Below the pieces are notes generated by a model. It was not told the origin of the DNA and did no database searches. It worked only from the letters and a program-made list of their open reading frames with translations. A stretch of 5,590 bases of DNA from the NCBI GenBank assembly GCA_903970565.1, contig CAJCJE010000805.1, positions 1-5,590 of the forward strand, read 5' to 3'. Shown here piece by piece: positions 1 to 4,944 of the stretch. The number at the start of each line of letters is the position of its first letter. Position 1 is the first letter of the stretch. The position numbers and the translations under genes were made by a program. The DNA is from Candidatus Melainabacteria bacterium. GTDB taxonomy: Bacteria > Actinomycetota > Actinomycetes > Mycobacteriales > Pseudonocardiaceae.

Positions 1-1341
1 CACCGGGGGCCGCGACACCTTGCGGTCGATGATGACCCGGCCCGCCTCGGTGGAGCCGTAGCCGTCGTGCAGCGGGAGATCGATGCAGGACTCGACGAAC
101 GCGGCCCGCTCGGCCGACAGCGGCGCGGACCCACAGCCGATCCAGGTGAGTCGACCGCCGAGGAACTTCTCGCGCAGCTCGGCCTTGACCTCTGCGTCGA
201 TCGCAGCCTCGATCGCGGCCTGCTTGCCGGCGGCGGAGGCGGCGGAGGCCCTGCGGTCCAGTTCGGTCTGGTATTGCAGGAAAAGCAGGTCGCAGATGCG
301 CGGCACCAGCATCAGTTCGGTCGGCCGGACCAGCGCGATGTCCTCGAACAGCAGGGAGAGGTCGCTGCTGGCGGTGAAGTAGCCGGTGCCACCGCTGGCC
401 AGCGTCGAGATCAGCATCGCGCGCCCGGCGACGTGACTCATCGGCATGTAGTTGACGCTGATGACGGGCTTGTCGGTGTCCCGTGGCCAGAAACCGTGCC
501 ACAGGCTGATCAGCAGCCGGTCGGGATACATCGCCCCCTTCGGCGTCCCGGTGCTGCCGGAGGTGTAGATGAGCAGGGAAAGGTTGTCCTGGCCCCGCGC
601 GGTCTCGACCGGGGGCGCCGGCGGCAGGGTGCGTCCGCGTTCGACGCTCGCGGCGAGCGAGTCGAGTTCGATCGGGCGATCGGCCTGCGCGAGGCGCTGC
701 CGCGCGGCCTCGAACCACTCCCGCTGCTCGTCGACCTCCGGGTGGTAGTCGAACACGACGATGCGCCGCAGCGACGCGCTGCCCAGCGCGGATTCGACGG
801 CGACGTCCAGCAGTTCCGCGCTGGAGAGCAGGATGCGCGGCTCGGTCTCCGCGATGATCGGTGCGAGATGGCCGGCCGACGCGCCGGACTGCAACGGCAC
901 GGACACCACGCCCGCGCGCAGACAGGCCAGGTCGATCACGGCGTAGTCGCTGCTGGTGAAACCCAGGATGCAGACGAAGTCGCCGGCGGCCAGGGGATTG
1001 CGGGGATGGTGGCGCCATTCACCGGCCAGCGCGCCGGCCCGGTCCCACAGTTCGCCGTAGGTGATCGTGTCGAACTTCGGCAGCAATCGCAGCGAGGTCC
1101 GGTTCGTCGCCGGGTCGGTGACCAGTTCCTTCACCCGTTCGCCCAGGGCGGGCCGGTCGGCGTAGCCGTCCATGACGGTGGCCACGAGGTCCACCAGCGC
1201 CAGGTCCGGCCGGCGGATCGCCGCGCTGATCGCCTCCAGCGGCCGGGCATCCCGAACCTGGTGGTCCGTGGCGTACAGCTCGGCAAGGCGACGCTCCTGC
1301 CGGTCGTCGACGCCGATGGTTTCGGACCCCGCACTGCTCAT
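1..1341 (-). CDS. car: Carboxylic acid reductase, N-terminal part (adenylation domain), truncated by window edge
   Basis: This is the first 447 residues of a family normally near 1170 residues. Such enzymes activate a carboxylate with ATP, load it on a phosphopantetheine carrier domain and release it as an aldehyde with NADPH; carrier and reductase domains would lie left of position 1. Seen in the translation: N-terminal ARPLEAISAAI (about 32-42) and GYADRP (59-64), both typical of carboxylic acid reductases rather than ordinary acyl-CoA ligases; the AMP-binding P-loop YTSGSTGTPKG (259-269); NYMPMSH (297-303), whose His matches a conserved active-site His of this family; and DGYGSTE (426-432), the acyl-adenylate motif. 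The ATG at 1341 is preceded by GGGAAGG six bases upstream. The reading frame is open and intact. The substrate cannot be read from sequence, but aromatic or fatty acids are usual. The alternative, a plain FadD-type ligase, is unlikely because the match extends through the family-specific N-terminus. Confidence 0.93.
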   Translation of the reverse strand, partial: MSSAGSETIGVDDRQERRLAELYATDHQVRDARPLEAISAAIRRPDLALVDLVATVMDGYADRPALGERVKELVTDPATNRTSLRLLPKFDTITYGELWDRAGALAGEWRHHPRNPLAAGDFVCILGFTSSDYAVIDLACLRAGVVSVPLQSGASAGHLAPIIAETEPRILLSSAELLDVAVESALGSASLRRIVVFDYHPEVDEQREWFEAARQRLAQADRPIELDSLAASVERGRTLPPAPPVETARGQDNLSLLIYTSGSTGTPKGAMYPDRLLISLWHGFWPRDTDKPVISVNYMPMSHVAGRAMLISTLASGGTGYFTASSDLSLLFEDIALVRPTELMLVPRICDLLFLQYQTELDRRASAASAAGKQAAIEAAIDAEVKAELREKFLGGRLTWIGCGSAPLSAERAAFVESCIDLPLHDGYGSTEAGRVIIDRKVSRPPV

Positions 1342-1399
1342 GGTCGGCCTTCCCTGATTTTTCTCGCGACAGGTTCGGGACGCGCGAACGGCCCCCGCC

Positions 1400-1441
1400 T
1401 TTATATGTATTAGATAACTAAATATACCCTTCGTATGCGAA
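1400..1441 (-). promoter_or_regulatory. Probable promoter region of the carboxylic acid reductase gene
   Basis: An AT-rich island lies 60-100 bases upstream of the ATG. On the minus strand it contains several -10-like hexamers (TATCTA at 1411-1416, TATAAA at 1400-1405) and a weak -35-like TTCGCA at 1436-1441, 18-19 bases from the first of these. It also contains TTAGATAACTAA (1410-1421), with 4-bp inverted arms TTAG/CTAA, which could be an operator half-site pair. The assignment rests on base composition and position only; the exact hexamers are uncertain. Confidence 0.4.
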
Positions 1442-1459
1442 CGCCTACCAGATGAACCT

Positions 1460-1471
1460 GTGACAAGTCAC
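1460..1471. promoter_or_regulatory. Inverted repeat GTGACAAGTCAC, candidate operator upstream of the reductase gene
   Basis: This is a perfect inverted repeat with 5-bp arms GTGAC/GTCAC around AA, located about 120 bases upstream of the reductase start and just upstream of the AT-rich island. Its size suits a dimeric repressor or activator. It superficially recalls a CRP/GlxR site (TGTGA/TCACA), but its half-sites are too close for that family's 16-bp spacing. It is unrelated to the TetR operators at 3786-3852. Confidence 0.35.
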
Positions 1472-1530
1472 TCCTTGTTCAGAATTGCTGACTTTTGGTA
1501 GGCGGCCAGCTGGCAGGCGGTCAGGACGAC

Positions 1531-1574
1531 GAACGGGCCCGGCCCGGCTCGGCGGGCGCGGGCCGGGCCGGTTC
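1531..1574 (-). terminator. GC-rich hairpin downstream of the GH3 gene, probable terminator
   Basis: Arms 1531-1546 and 1559-1574 pair over 16 positions with a single G-G mismatch (1535/1570), closing a 12-base loop. The hairpin starts 28 bases past the TGA stop (1603-1605) of the minus-strand GH3 gene. No U-rich tail follows, which is common for actinobacterial hairpin terminators. It would also separate GH3 transcription from the reductase gene downstream. Confidence 0.6.
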
Positions 1575-1602
1575 ATGGCACCGGGTGATCAGCCAGGCTC
1601 GG

Positions 1603-2766
1603 TCAGTGCCGATCGGCGCCCGAGTACACGCTCTCGCGCAGGGCGGAGATCCGCGCGACCGCCGCGTTGAAGTTCGCGGAGTTGAGCTGACCGTTGCCCA
1701 GCGCGGTGACCAGGCCGTTGGCCACGTCGTCGCCTTGGCTGGTCTGACCGGACGCGCACAGCAGCAGGTCCATTCCGGCACCGGCCGCCGCGACGCCGCG
1801 CTGCGCCTCGGTGCCGAAGTTCTCCAGCGCACCGGCCTCCAGCGCGTCGGTGACGGTCACGCCCTGGAAACCGAGCCGGCCGCGCAGTTCCTGCTGCACC
1901 ACGATCGAGGACAGGCCGGCCGGGTAGTTCGGGTCCAGGGCCGGATACACCGCCCAGGACACCATCACCAGTTTCACCCCGGCGGCGATGGCCGCCGGAT
2001 AGGGAAGTTCGTCGATGCTGCGCAGATCCGACAGCGACACGTTCAGAGTGACCGGTTCGGCGTCGGTGTCCTCGCTCGCGGTCGCCGCGCCGAGGCCGGG
2101 GAAGTGCTTGACGGTCGCCGCGACGCCGGTCTGCTGCTGCGCGGTGACGAAGGCGCTGCCCGCGCTCGCCGCGACGTTCGGGTCGCTGCTGTAGGAACGC
2201 TGGTACTGGTCGTCGAAATCGCCGGCCGTGCGGAAGACGTCCAGCACCGGGGCCAGGTTGACGTTCATCCCGACGCTGGCCAGCAGTTGGCCGGCGTCGG
2301 TGCCGGCCGCGGCGGCGGCCGTGCTCGGGTCGCTGGACTCGCCGATCTGCTTCTCCGACTGGTCCGGGCCGCCGGGCAGCCGGCGGACCTCGCCGCCCTC
2401 CTGGTCGGTCATCAGCAGCAGCGGCTCCTTGACCGGGCTCTGCGCGTTGGCCGCGTCGAGGGTCTGGATCACCGAGCTGATCTGGGTGAGGTTGGAGATG
2501 TTGTCCCCGAAGAAGATCACCCCGGCCGCCTCGCCGGCCTCGATTCGTTGCAGCAGATCGGTCGGCGGAGTGAGCCCGGTGTAGGAGTAGATGACGCGCT
2601 GGCCGGCCAACTGCTGCGTGGTCAGGCTCTGTGTCGCGGCCGGCTTCGGGGTCGCCGGCCGCTGCGGGGCCGCCGCGGTCGTCGCCGCGGCCGGCGCGAA
2701 GACCAACAGCGCGGTCACCGCCGACGCCAGCCAGTGCACCCAGCGTTGCATGACGTTCGTGCTCAA
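1603..2766 (-). CDS. Exported glycoside hydrolase family 3 protein, NagZ/LpqI-like beta-N-acetylglucosaminidase
   Basis: This 387-residue protein is the usual length for a single-barrel GH3 enzyme. Related NagZ and mycobacterial LpqI proteins remove GlcNAc from peptidoglycan fragments. Seen: a signal peptide (Arg at residue 8, hydrophobic run to about residue 28, Ala-rich cleavage area near 28-33, no lipobox Cys), then a Pro/Ala/Thr linker; DQEGGEVRRL (121-130), a GH3 substrate-site motif; NLAPVLDV (170-177); KHFPGLG (220-226); and TVTDALEAGAL (304-314), whose Asp307 is the expected nucleophile. The TTG start is preferred because AGGAGG (2772-2777) lies five bases upstream; the in-frame ATG at 2751 is 20 bases from it, and the ATG at 2829 lies upstream of that site. 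Odd point: the NagZ Asp-(Ser/Thr)-His dyad after KHFPGxG is missing; an Asp-Thr-Asp (233-235) stands nearby. The fold is secure; the exact substrate is not. Confidence 0.9.
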   Translation of the reverse strand: MSTNVMQRWVHWLASAVTALLVFAPAAATTAAAPQRPATPKPAATQSLTTQQLAGQRVIYSYTGLTPPTDLLQRIEAGEAAGVIFFGDNISNLTQISSVIQTLDAANAQSPVKEPLLLMTDQEGGEVRRLPGGPDQSEKQIGESSDPSTAAAAAGTDAGQLLASVGMNVNLAPVLDVFRTAGDFDDQYQRSYSSDPNVAASAGSAFVTAQQQTGVAATVKHFPGLGAATASEDTDAEPVTLNVSLSDLRSIDELPYPAAIAAGVKLVMVSWAVYPALDPNYPAGLSSIVVQQELRGRLGFQGVTVTDALEAGALENFGTEAQRGVAAAGAGMDLLLCASGQTSQGDDVANGLVTALGNGQLNSANFNAAVARISALRESVYSGADRH

Positions 2767-2777
2767 CGGGTCCTCCT
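2764..2777 (-). promoter_or_regulatory. Ribosome binding site that fixes the TTG start of the GH3 gene
   Basis: On the minus strand, AGGAGG at 2772-2777 is followed by five bases and then TTG at 2764-2766. This is near-ideal spacing. The other in-frame starts (ATG at 2829 and ATG at 2751) have no comparable site at the right distance, and starting at TTG gives a normal-length signal peptide n-region. Confidence 0.75.
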
Positions 2778-2946
2778 CGCGAGACGTCCCCCGACTGGGG
2801 TGCCCGGTCGCGTTCGTGGCAGCGAGCACCGTTCCCGTGAAGCTCCAGCTACGGTCAACAACGGTAACCCAACCCTCGTCAGAATAGGAAAATTTTTCAC
2901 TAGACTCGGTAGTGTCGTGTTTCCTCCCGTCTGTGCCGTCGTGTCA
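2767..2946. other. Intergenic region between the TetR and GH3 genes
   Basis: These 180 bases precede the GH3 gene on the minus strand. Visible elements are an AT-rich block with the near-symmetric GAAAATTTTTC (2888-2898), a -10-like TATTCT on the minus strand (2881-2886) without a good -35, and a direct repeat ACGGTCA/ACGGTAA with a 10-bp period (2851-2867). The spacing from the TetR stop and the AT-rich block suggest that GH3 has its own promoter. I see no clear terminator for the TetR gene. Confidence 0.45.
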
Positions 2947-3744
2947 TCAGTCTGACGTCCGGCTCGTCTCTTCGGTTGTCTCCTCCGCTCGGTCGAGGTC
3001 ATCGGGCGGGGTCGTGGTCCGGCCCCGATTCTGCCCTCGAAGGCCGAGTTGGTCGGCGATGTGGTGCACGGCATGGTCGAAGAAATACCCACTTGGGTCC
3101 ACGCTGCCCACCAGTTGGCCGAACAGTTCGAAACTGATCATGCCGAAAAGCTGGGTCCAGGCGACCAGCGCGCGCACCAGAGCCGCCGCCGGCAGTTCGG
3201 CGGCGACCAGTGCGCGGAGCGCGTCGAGCTGTTCGACCAGTTCCGGGACGAGTGGCCGGCTGTCGGTGGGCAGGTCCGCCTCGCCGGTCAGCCAGGCATC
3301 CTGGAGCACCCCGATCAGCAGCAGCGGCACCCGGCTCGCCGGGGCGATGGTGGCCTGCGGCGCCTGGTAGCCGGGGATCGGCGACCCGTAGATCAGCGCG
3401 TACTCGTGCCGGTGTGCCAGTGCCCAGTTCCGGATTTCCGTGCAGATCAGCCACCAGCGCCGCGTCGTCGGGGTGGCAGGCCCCGGATCGGCCGAGGCGG
3501 CCGTTTCGCCCAGCGAGTCGTAGGCGTCGATGATCAGCGCGGTCAGCAGGTCCTCGCGGCTGGGGAAGTAGCGGTAGAGCGCCGAGGAGACCATGCCCAG
3601 CGCTCTGGACACCGCGCGCAGCGACAGGCCGTCCGCGCCGCCGACGGCGAGCTGGCGGCGAGCCTCGTCCTTGATTTCCCTGGTCAGCTCTGCCCTGGCG
3701 CGGTCTCGTGCGGTTCGGCTGGCATTGGTCGGCGCGGTGTCCAT
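2947..3744 (-). CDS. TetR/AcrR-family transcriptional regulator with WHG-type C-terminal domain
   Basis: This is a 265-residue DNA-binding repressor, at the long end for the family. The N-terminal tetra-helical domain has the helix-turn-helix at about 38-61, with SLRAVSRALGMVSSALYRYF followed by PSREDLL, a very typical TetR recognition segment. The C-terminal ligand domain carries a Trp-rich start (RWWLI, 96-100), then NWALAHRHEYALIYGSPIPGY (106-126), characteristic of the WHG subfamily. The last 30 residues are polar, Thr/Glu/Asp-rich and probably disordered. The ATG at 3744 is chosen as the first ATG of the conserved frame; its ribosome binding site is weak. A GTG at 3792 in frame would add a hydrophobic stretch encoded inside the palindrome at 3786-3798, so I reject it. 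The gene is divergent from the F420-type oxidoreductase; matched operators between them suggest control of both. The ligand is unknown. Confidence 0.92.
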   Translation of the reverse strand: MDTAPTNASRTARDRARAELTREIKDEARRQLAVGGADGLSLRAVSRALGMVSSALYRYFPSREDLLTALIIDAYDSLGETAASADPGPATPTTRRWWLICTEIRNWALAHRHEYALIYGSPIPGYQAPQATIAPASRVPLLLIGVLQDAWLTGEADLPTDSRPLVPELVEQLDALRALVAAELPAAALVRALVAWTQLFGMISFELFGQLVGSVDPSGYFFDHAVHHIADQLGLRGQNRGRTTTPPDDLDRAEETTEETSRTSD

Positions 3745-3785
3745 GACAGGCAGTGTGCCAGCGATGAGAGCGATGAACAAATAAG

Positions 3786-3798
3786 AGAGCACTGCTCT
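3786..3798. promoter_or_regulatory. Palindromic operator 1, AGAGCACTGCTCT
   Basis: This is a perfect 13-bp palindrome (AGAGCA, central C, TGCTCT) located 42 bases upstream of the TetR start. It shares both half-sites with the palindrome at 3838-3852 and differs only at the central base and flank. Size, symmetry and position next to a TetR gene make it a likely binding site for that regulator. Confidence 0.75.
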
Positions 3799-3820
3799 TG
3801 ACTCGACCTGGCTCGGTGGT

Positions 3821-3831
3821 GTTCACTGAAC
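3821..3831. promoter_or_regulatory. Third palindrome, GTTCACTGAAC, between the two operators
   Basis: This is a perfect 11-bp palindrome (GTTCA, central C, TGAAC) lying between the two TetR-type operators and where the plus-strand -10 box is expected. Its half-site differs from AGAGCA, so it would be a site for another protein, or a chance symmetry. Confidence 0.4.
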
Positions 3832-3837
3832 TGGAAC

Positions 3838-3852
3838 GAGAGCAGTGCTCTC
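3838..3852. promoter_or_regulatory. Palindromic operator 2, GAGAGCAGTGCTCTC
   Basis: This is a perfect 15-bp palindrome (GAGAGCA, central G, TGCTCTC). Its centre at 3845 is 53 bp from the centre of operator 1 at 3792, about five turns of B-DNA, so two bound dimers would sit on the same face. It lies about 50 bases before the oxidoreductase ATG, probably at or just after that gene's transcription start. Confidence 0.78.
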
Positions 3853-3891
3853 AAATCTCGGGTCGAGTTTCACCATTCGGACTTCATCACC

Positions 3892-3905
3892 AGGAGACGG
3901 CAATG
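3892..3905 (+). promoter_or_regulatory. Ribosome binding site and ATG start of the F420-type oxidoreductase
   Basis: AGGAGA at 3892-3897 is followed by five bases and ATG at 3903-3905. This decides the start against the in-frame TTG at 3798, which would place coding sequence across operator 2. Confidence 0.8.
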
Positions 3906-4418
3906 ACCACGCACACCGGCAGCACCAGCAATACCGACAACAACACTGGCAACAACACTGGCAACGCGGCTCGTTACCTGGAGCCGGGGCGCGTCACCCA
4001 TGCCTTCAACAGCAGCGTCGCGCTGCTGACCCGGCTCGGCGTCAGCGTGCTGGGCAGCCGGGTGCTGTCGGTGCGCGGTCGTAAGAGCGGCGAACTGCGG
4101 TCTACCCCGGTCAACCTGCTCACCGTCGACGGGCGGCGCTACCTGGTCTCGCCGCGCGGCCAGTCTCAGTGGGTGCGCAACCTGCGGGTGGCCGGTATCG
4201 GTCAGCTGCGGGTCGGTCGCCGGGTCGAGGAGTTCGTGCCGACCGAACTGGCCGACGAGGTCAAGCCGGCCATCCTGCGGGCCTACCTCAAGCGCTGGAA
4301 GTTCGAGGTCGGCGTGTTCTTCGACGGCATCGACGCGACGTCCTCGGACGAGGAACTGCTGCGCATCGCCCCCGGCTACCCGATCTTCCAGATCGACTCC
4401 GTGCCCGCCGCCGGGTGA
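3903..4418 (+). CDS. Deazaflavin (F420)-dependent nitroreductase-family oxidoreductase, Ddn-like
   Basis: This 171-residue protein has the split-barrel fold of the deazaflavin-dependent family (Pfam F420H2-dependent quinone reductase type). Members use reduced F420 to reduce quinones, nitroaromatics or other electron-poor compounds; M. tuberculosis Ddn, which activates nitroimidazole drugs, is the best known. Seen: RGRKSGELRSTPV (58-70), a cofactor phosphate-side motif; GRRYLVSPRG (77-86); WVRNLR (90-95), strongly conserved; and LRVGRR (102-107). The first 22 residues are low-complexity Ser/Thr/Asn with a repeated NNTG, consistent with a disordered leader or a membrane-association segment as in Ddn. 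The gene is divergent from a TetR regulator and probably derepressed by that regulator's ligand. It ends three bases from the LanM-like relic on the other strand. The natural substrate is unknown. Confidence 0.9.
   Translation: MTTHTGSTSNTDNNTGNNTGNAARYLEPGRVTHAFNSSVALLTRLGVSVLGSRVLSVRGRKSGELRSTPVNLLTVDGRRYLVSPRGQSQWVRNLRVAGIGQLRVGRRVEEFVPTELADEVKPAILRAYLKRWKFEVGVFFDGIDATSSDEELLRIAPGYPIFQIDSVPAAG
3939..3962 (+). repeat. Two tandem 12-bp units in the oxidoreductase N-terminus
   Basis: The unit AACAACACTGGC occurs twice in direct succession (3939-3950 and 3951-3962), followed by a further AAC. It encodes Asn-Asn-Thr-Gly twice. The length is a multiple of three, so copy-number change would keep the frame. 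Confidence 0.85.
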
Positions 4419-4421
4419 GGG

Positions 4422-4692
4422 TCAGGGCAGATCAAGCAGTAGCACGGAGGCAGTGGGCAGTCCCGGTGCAGCCGCGGCAGTTGGTAGGCGATACCGCCGA
4501 GACCGGGCAGCAGGGCGGGGGAGTAGGTGTCCCTGGCCAGGCCGCTGACCGGGCCGTTGTGTTCGAGGCTGCCGAGTACCGTCTCGTCCACTGTGGACTG
4601 ATGTAGCCCGGCCTTGCGCGAAACCGCCCAGGCCCACCGGCCACCGATCTTCTCGGCCAGCCGAAGCCAACCCGGCTGACCAGACGGCTCAT
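4422..4692 (-). pseudogene. Relic of a type II lanthipeptide synthetase (LanM) C-terminus, frameshifted
   Basis: LanM proteins are about 1000 residues, dehydrate Ser/Thr in a precursor peptide and form lanthionine rings; their last residues typically read like PGLMTGLAGIGYxLLRL, then a short gap and PSVLLLE. Here minus-strand frame one gives SPALLPGLGGIAYQLPRL followed by HRDCPLP (about 4448-4531), and a second frame gives SVLLLDLP then TGA (4422-4448). A single missing base near 4449 joins them into one LanM-like tail. Other residues of the usual motif have also drifted (GLM to ALL, Leu to Pro). Upstream of about 4570 I cannot match any frame to the cyclase domain with confidence, and the zinc-ligand CHG motif is absent, so only a small part remains. 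The right boundary is approximate. The fragment ends three bases from the oxidoreductase stop. Alternative: a chance resemblance in a non-coding stretch, which I consider less likely. Confidence 0.6.
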
Positions 4693-4712
4693 TCTTGGTT
4701 CCTCTCATTGTG

Positions 4713-4728
4713 GGTGCCGTGCGGCACC
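4713..4728. repeat. Inverted repeat GGTGCCG-TG-CGGCACC
   Basis: This inverted repeat has perfect 7-bp arms with a 2-base centre. It lies between the LanM relic and the SARP gene, abutting the CCGGAATT direct repeat. It could be an operator of a dimeric regulator or a remnant transcription signal of the lost gene. Confidence 0.5.
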
Positions 4729-4744
4729 GGAATTTCCCGGAATT
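4727..4744 (+). repeat. Direct repeat CCGGAATT, 10-bp period
   Basis: Two exact copies of CCGGAATT start at 4727 and 4737. SARP regulators are known to bind short direct repeats spaced by about one helical turn (usually 11 bp) near their target promoters. A 10-bp period is close but not the standard spacing, so autoregulation is only a suggestion. Confidence 0.45.
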
Positions 4745-4795
4745 CTGCCCAAGCCACGCACTCGCGCGCACGCAACAAACGATGCGTGTGCACTG

Positions 4796-4819
4796 TCACC
4801 GATCGAACGCGTACGGTGA
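4796..4819. repeat. Spaced inverted repeat TCACCG-N12-CGGTGA
   Basis: This repeat has perfect 6-bp arms at 4796-4801 and 4814-4819, with a centre-to-centre distance of 18 bp, in the SARP upstream region. The size is compatible with a dimeric regulator site, but arms this short can arise by chance in GC-rich DNA. Confidence 0.35.
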
Positions 4820-4944
4820 ATTCCCGACCGAACGGTTGGGTCAATCGGCTGAGCGTGCTTCCGGTATCGGACACCCGATGTCACGATGGCGGTCTGTTCG
4901 CGGCGGTTTCGGCGCGACATCGGCCGGGGGAAGGCGGGGATCGG

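Larger units (their letters stand above)
1342..1602. other. Intergenic region between the carboxylic acid reductase and GH3 genes
   Basis: These 261 bases contain no convincing gene. Both flanking genes are on the minus strand, so this stretch carries the 3' end signals of the GH3 gene (hairpin at 1531-1574) and the upstream control region of the reductase gene (inverted repeat at 1460-1471, AT-rich island at about 1400-1435, ribosome binding site at 1348-1354). The AT-rich island stands out sharply from the GC-rich surroundings. Confidence 0.7.
3745..3902. promoter_or_regulatory. Divergent control region between the TetR regulator and the F420-type oxidoreductase
   Basis: This 158-base region holds three palindromes (3786-3798, 3821-3831, 3838-3852). 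For the plus-strand gene, TTGACT at 3798-3803 is a good -35-like hexamer overlapping the end of the first palindrome; the matching -10 near 3821-3827 (TTCACT) is weak and lies in the middle palindrome. For the regulator, TATTTG on the minus strand (3778-3783) is a possible -10 directly beside the first palindrome. Binding at both outer sites would therefore block transcription in both directions. Confidence 0.65.
4693..4944. other. Intergenic region upstream of the SARP regulator gene
   Basis: These 252 bases have no convincing gene and a lower GC content than the neighbours. They hold an inverted repeat at 4713-4728 with 7-bp arms around TG, a direct repeat CCGGAATT at 4727-4734 and 4737-4744 (10-bp period), a spaced inverted repeat TCACCG-N12-CGGTGA at 4796-4819, and a hairpin-like CCGACCG/CGGTTGG at 4824-4839. 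The concentration suggests a regulated promoter region, but I cannot place -35 and -10 boxes. Confidence 0.5.

Noticed and set aside
67..1413. Long plus-strand open frame opposite the carboxylic acid reductase
   Set aside because: Its composition (Gly, Arg, Gln, Asp-rich) is that of an antisense shadow in GC-rich DNA, it matches no family I know, and the minus strand carries clear conserved motifs.
1460..1471. CRP/GlxR-type cAMP receptor site
   Set aside because: The half-sites TGTGA and TCAC are separated by 4 bases rather than the 6 required for that family.
2767..2829. Upstream ATG start at 2829 for the GH3 gene
   Set aside because: It would add 21 polar residues ahead of the signal peptide and would translate through the AGGAGG site that sits correctly for the TTG at 2766.
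1495..2955. Long plus-strand open frame of 486 residues across the GH3 gene
   Set aside because: It is an antisense shadow of the GH3 gene with an Arg/Gly/Val/Gln-rich composition and no recognisable domain; it also runs over the terminator hairpin and the intergenic region.
3745..3792. GTG start at 3792 for the TetR gene, adding a hydrophobic leader
   Set aside because: The extension starts inside operator 1 and is encoded by probable promoter sequence; TetR proteins are cytoplasmic and do not carry such leaders.
2999..3826. Second minus-strand frame over the TetR gene, and the plus-strand frame at 3049-3801
   Set aside because: Both overlap the TetR gene completely and have low-quality Arg/Pro/Ala-rich translations; the chosen frame has a textbook TetR helix-turn-helix.
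4169..4606. Plus-strand frame extending past the oxidoreductase stop
   Set aside because: It is an out-of-frame shadow of the oxidoreductase that continues by chance across the relic; it has no recognisable motifs.
4376..4771. Intact 131-residue minus-strand protein over the LanM-like region
   Set aside because: It overlaps the end of the oxidoreductase gene, and the family-like sequence changes frame at about 4449, so a frameshifted relic explains it better than a real small protein.
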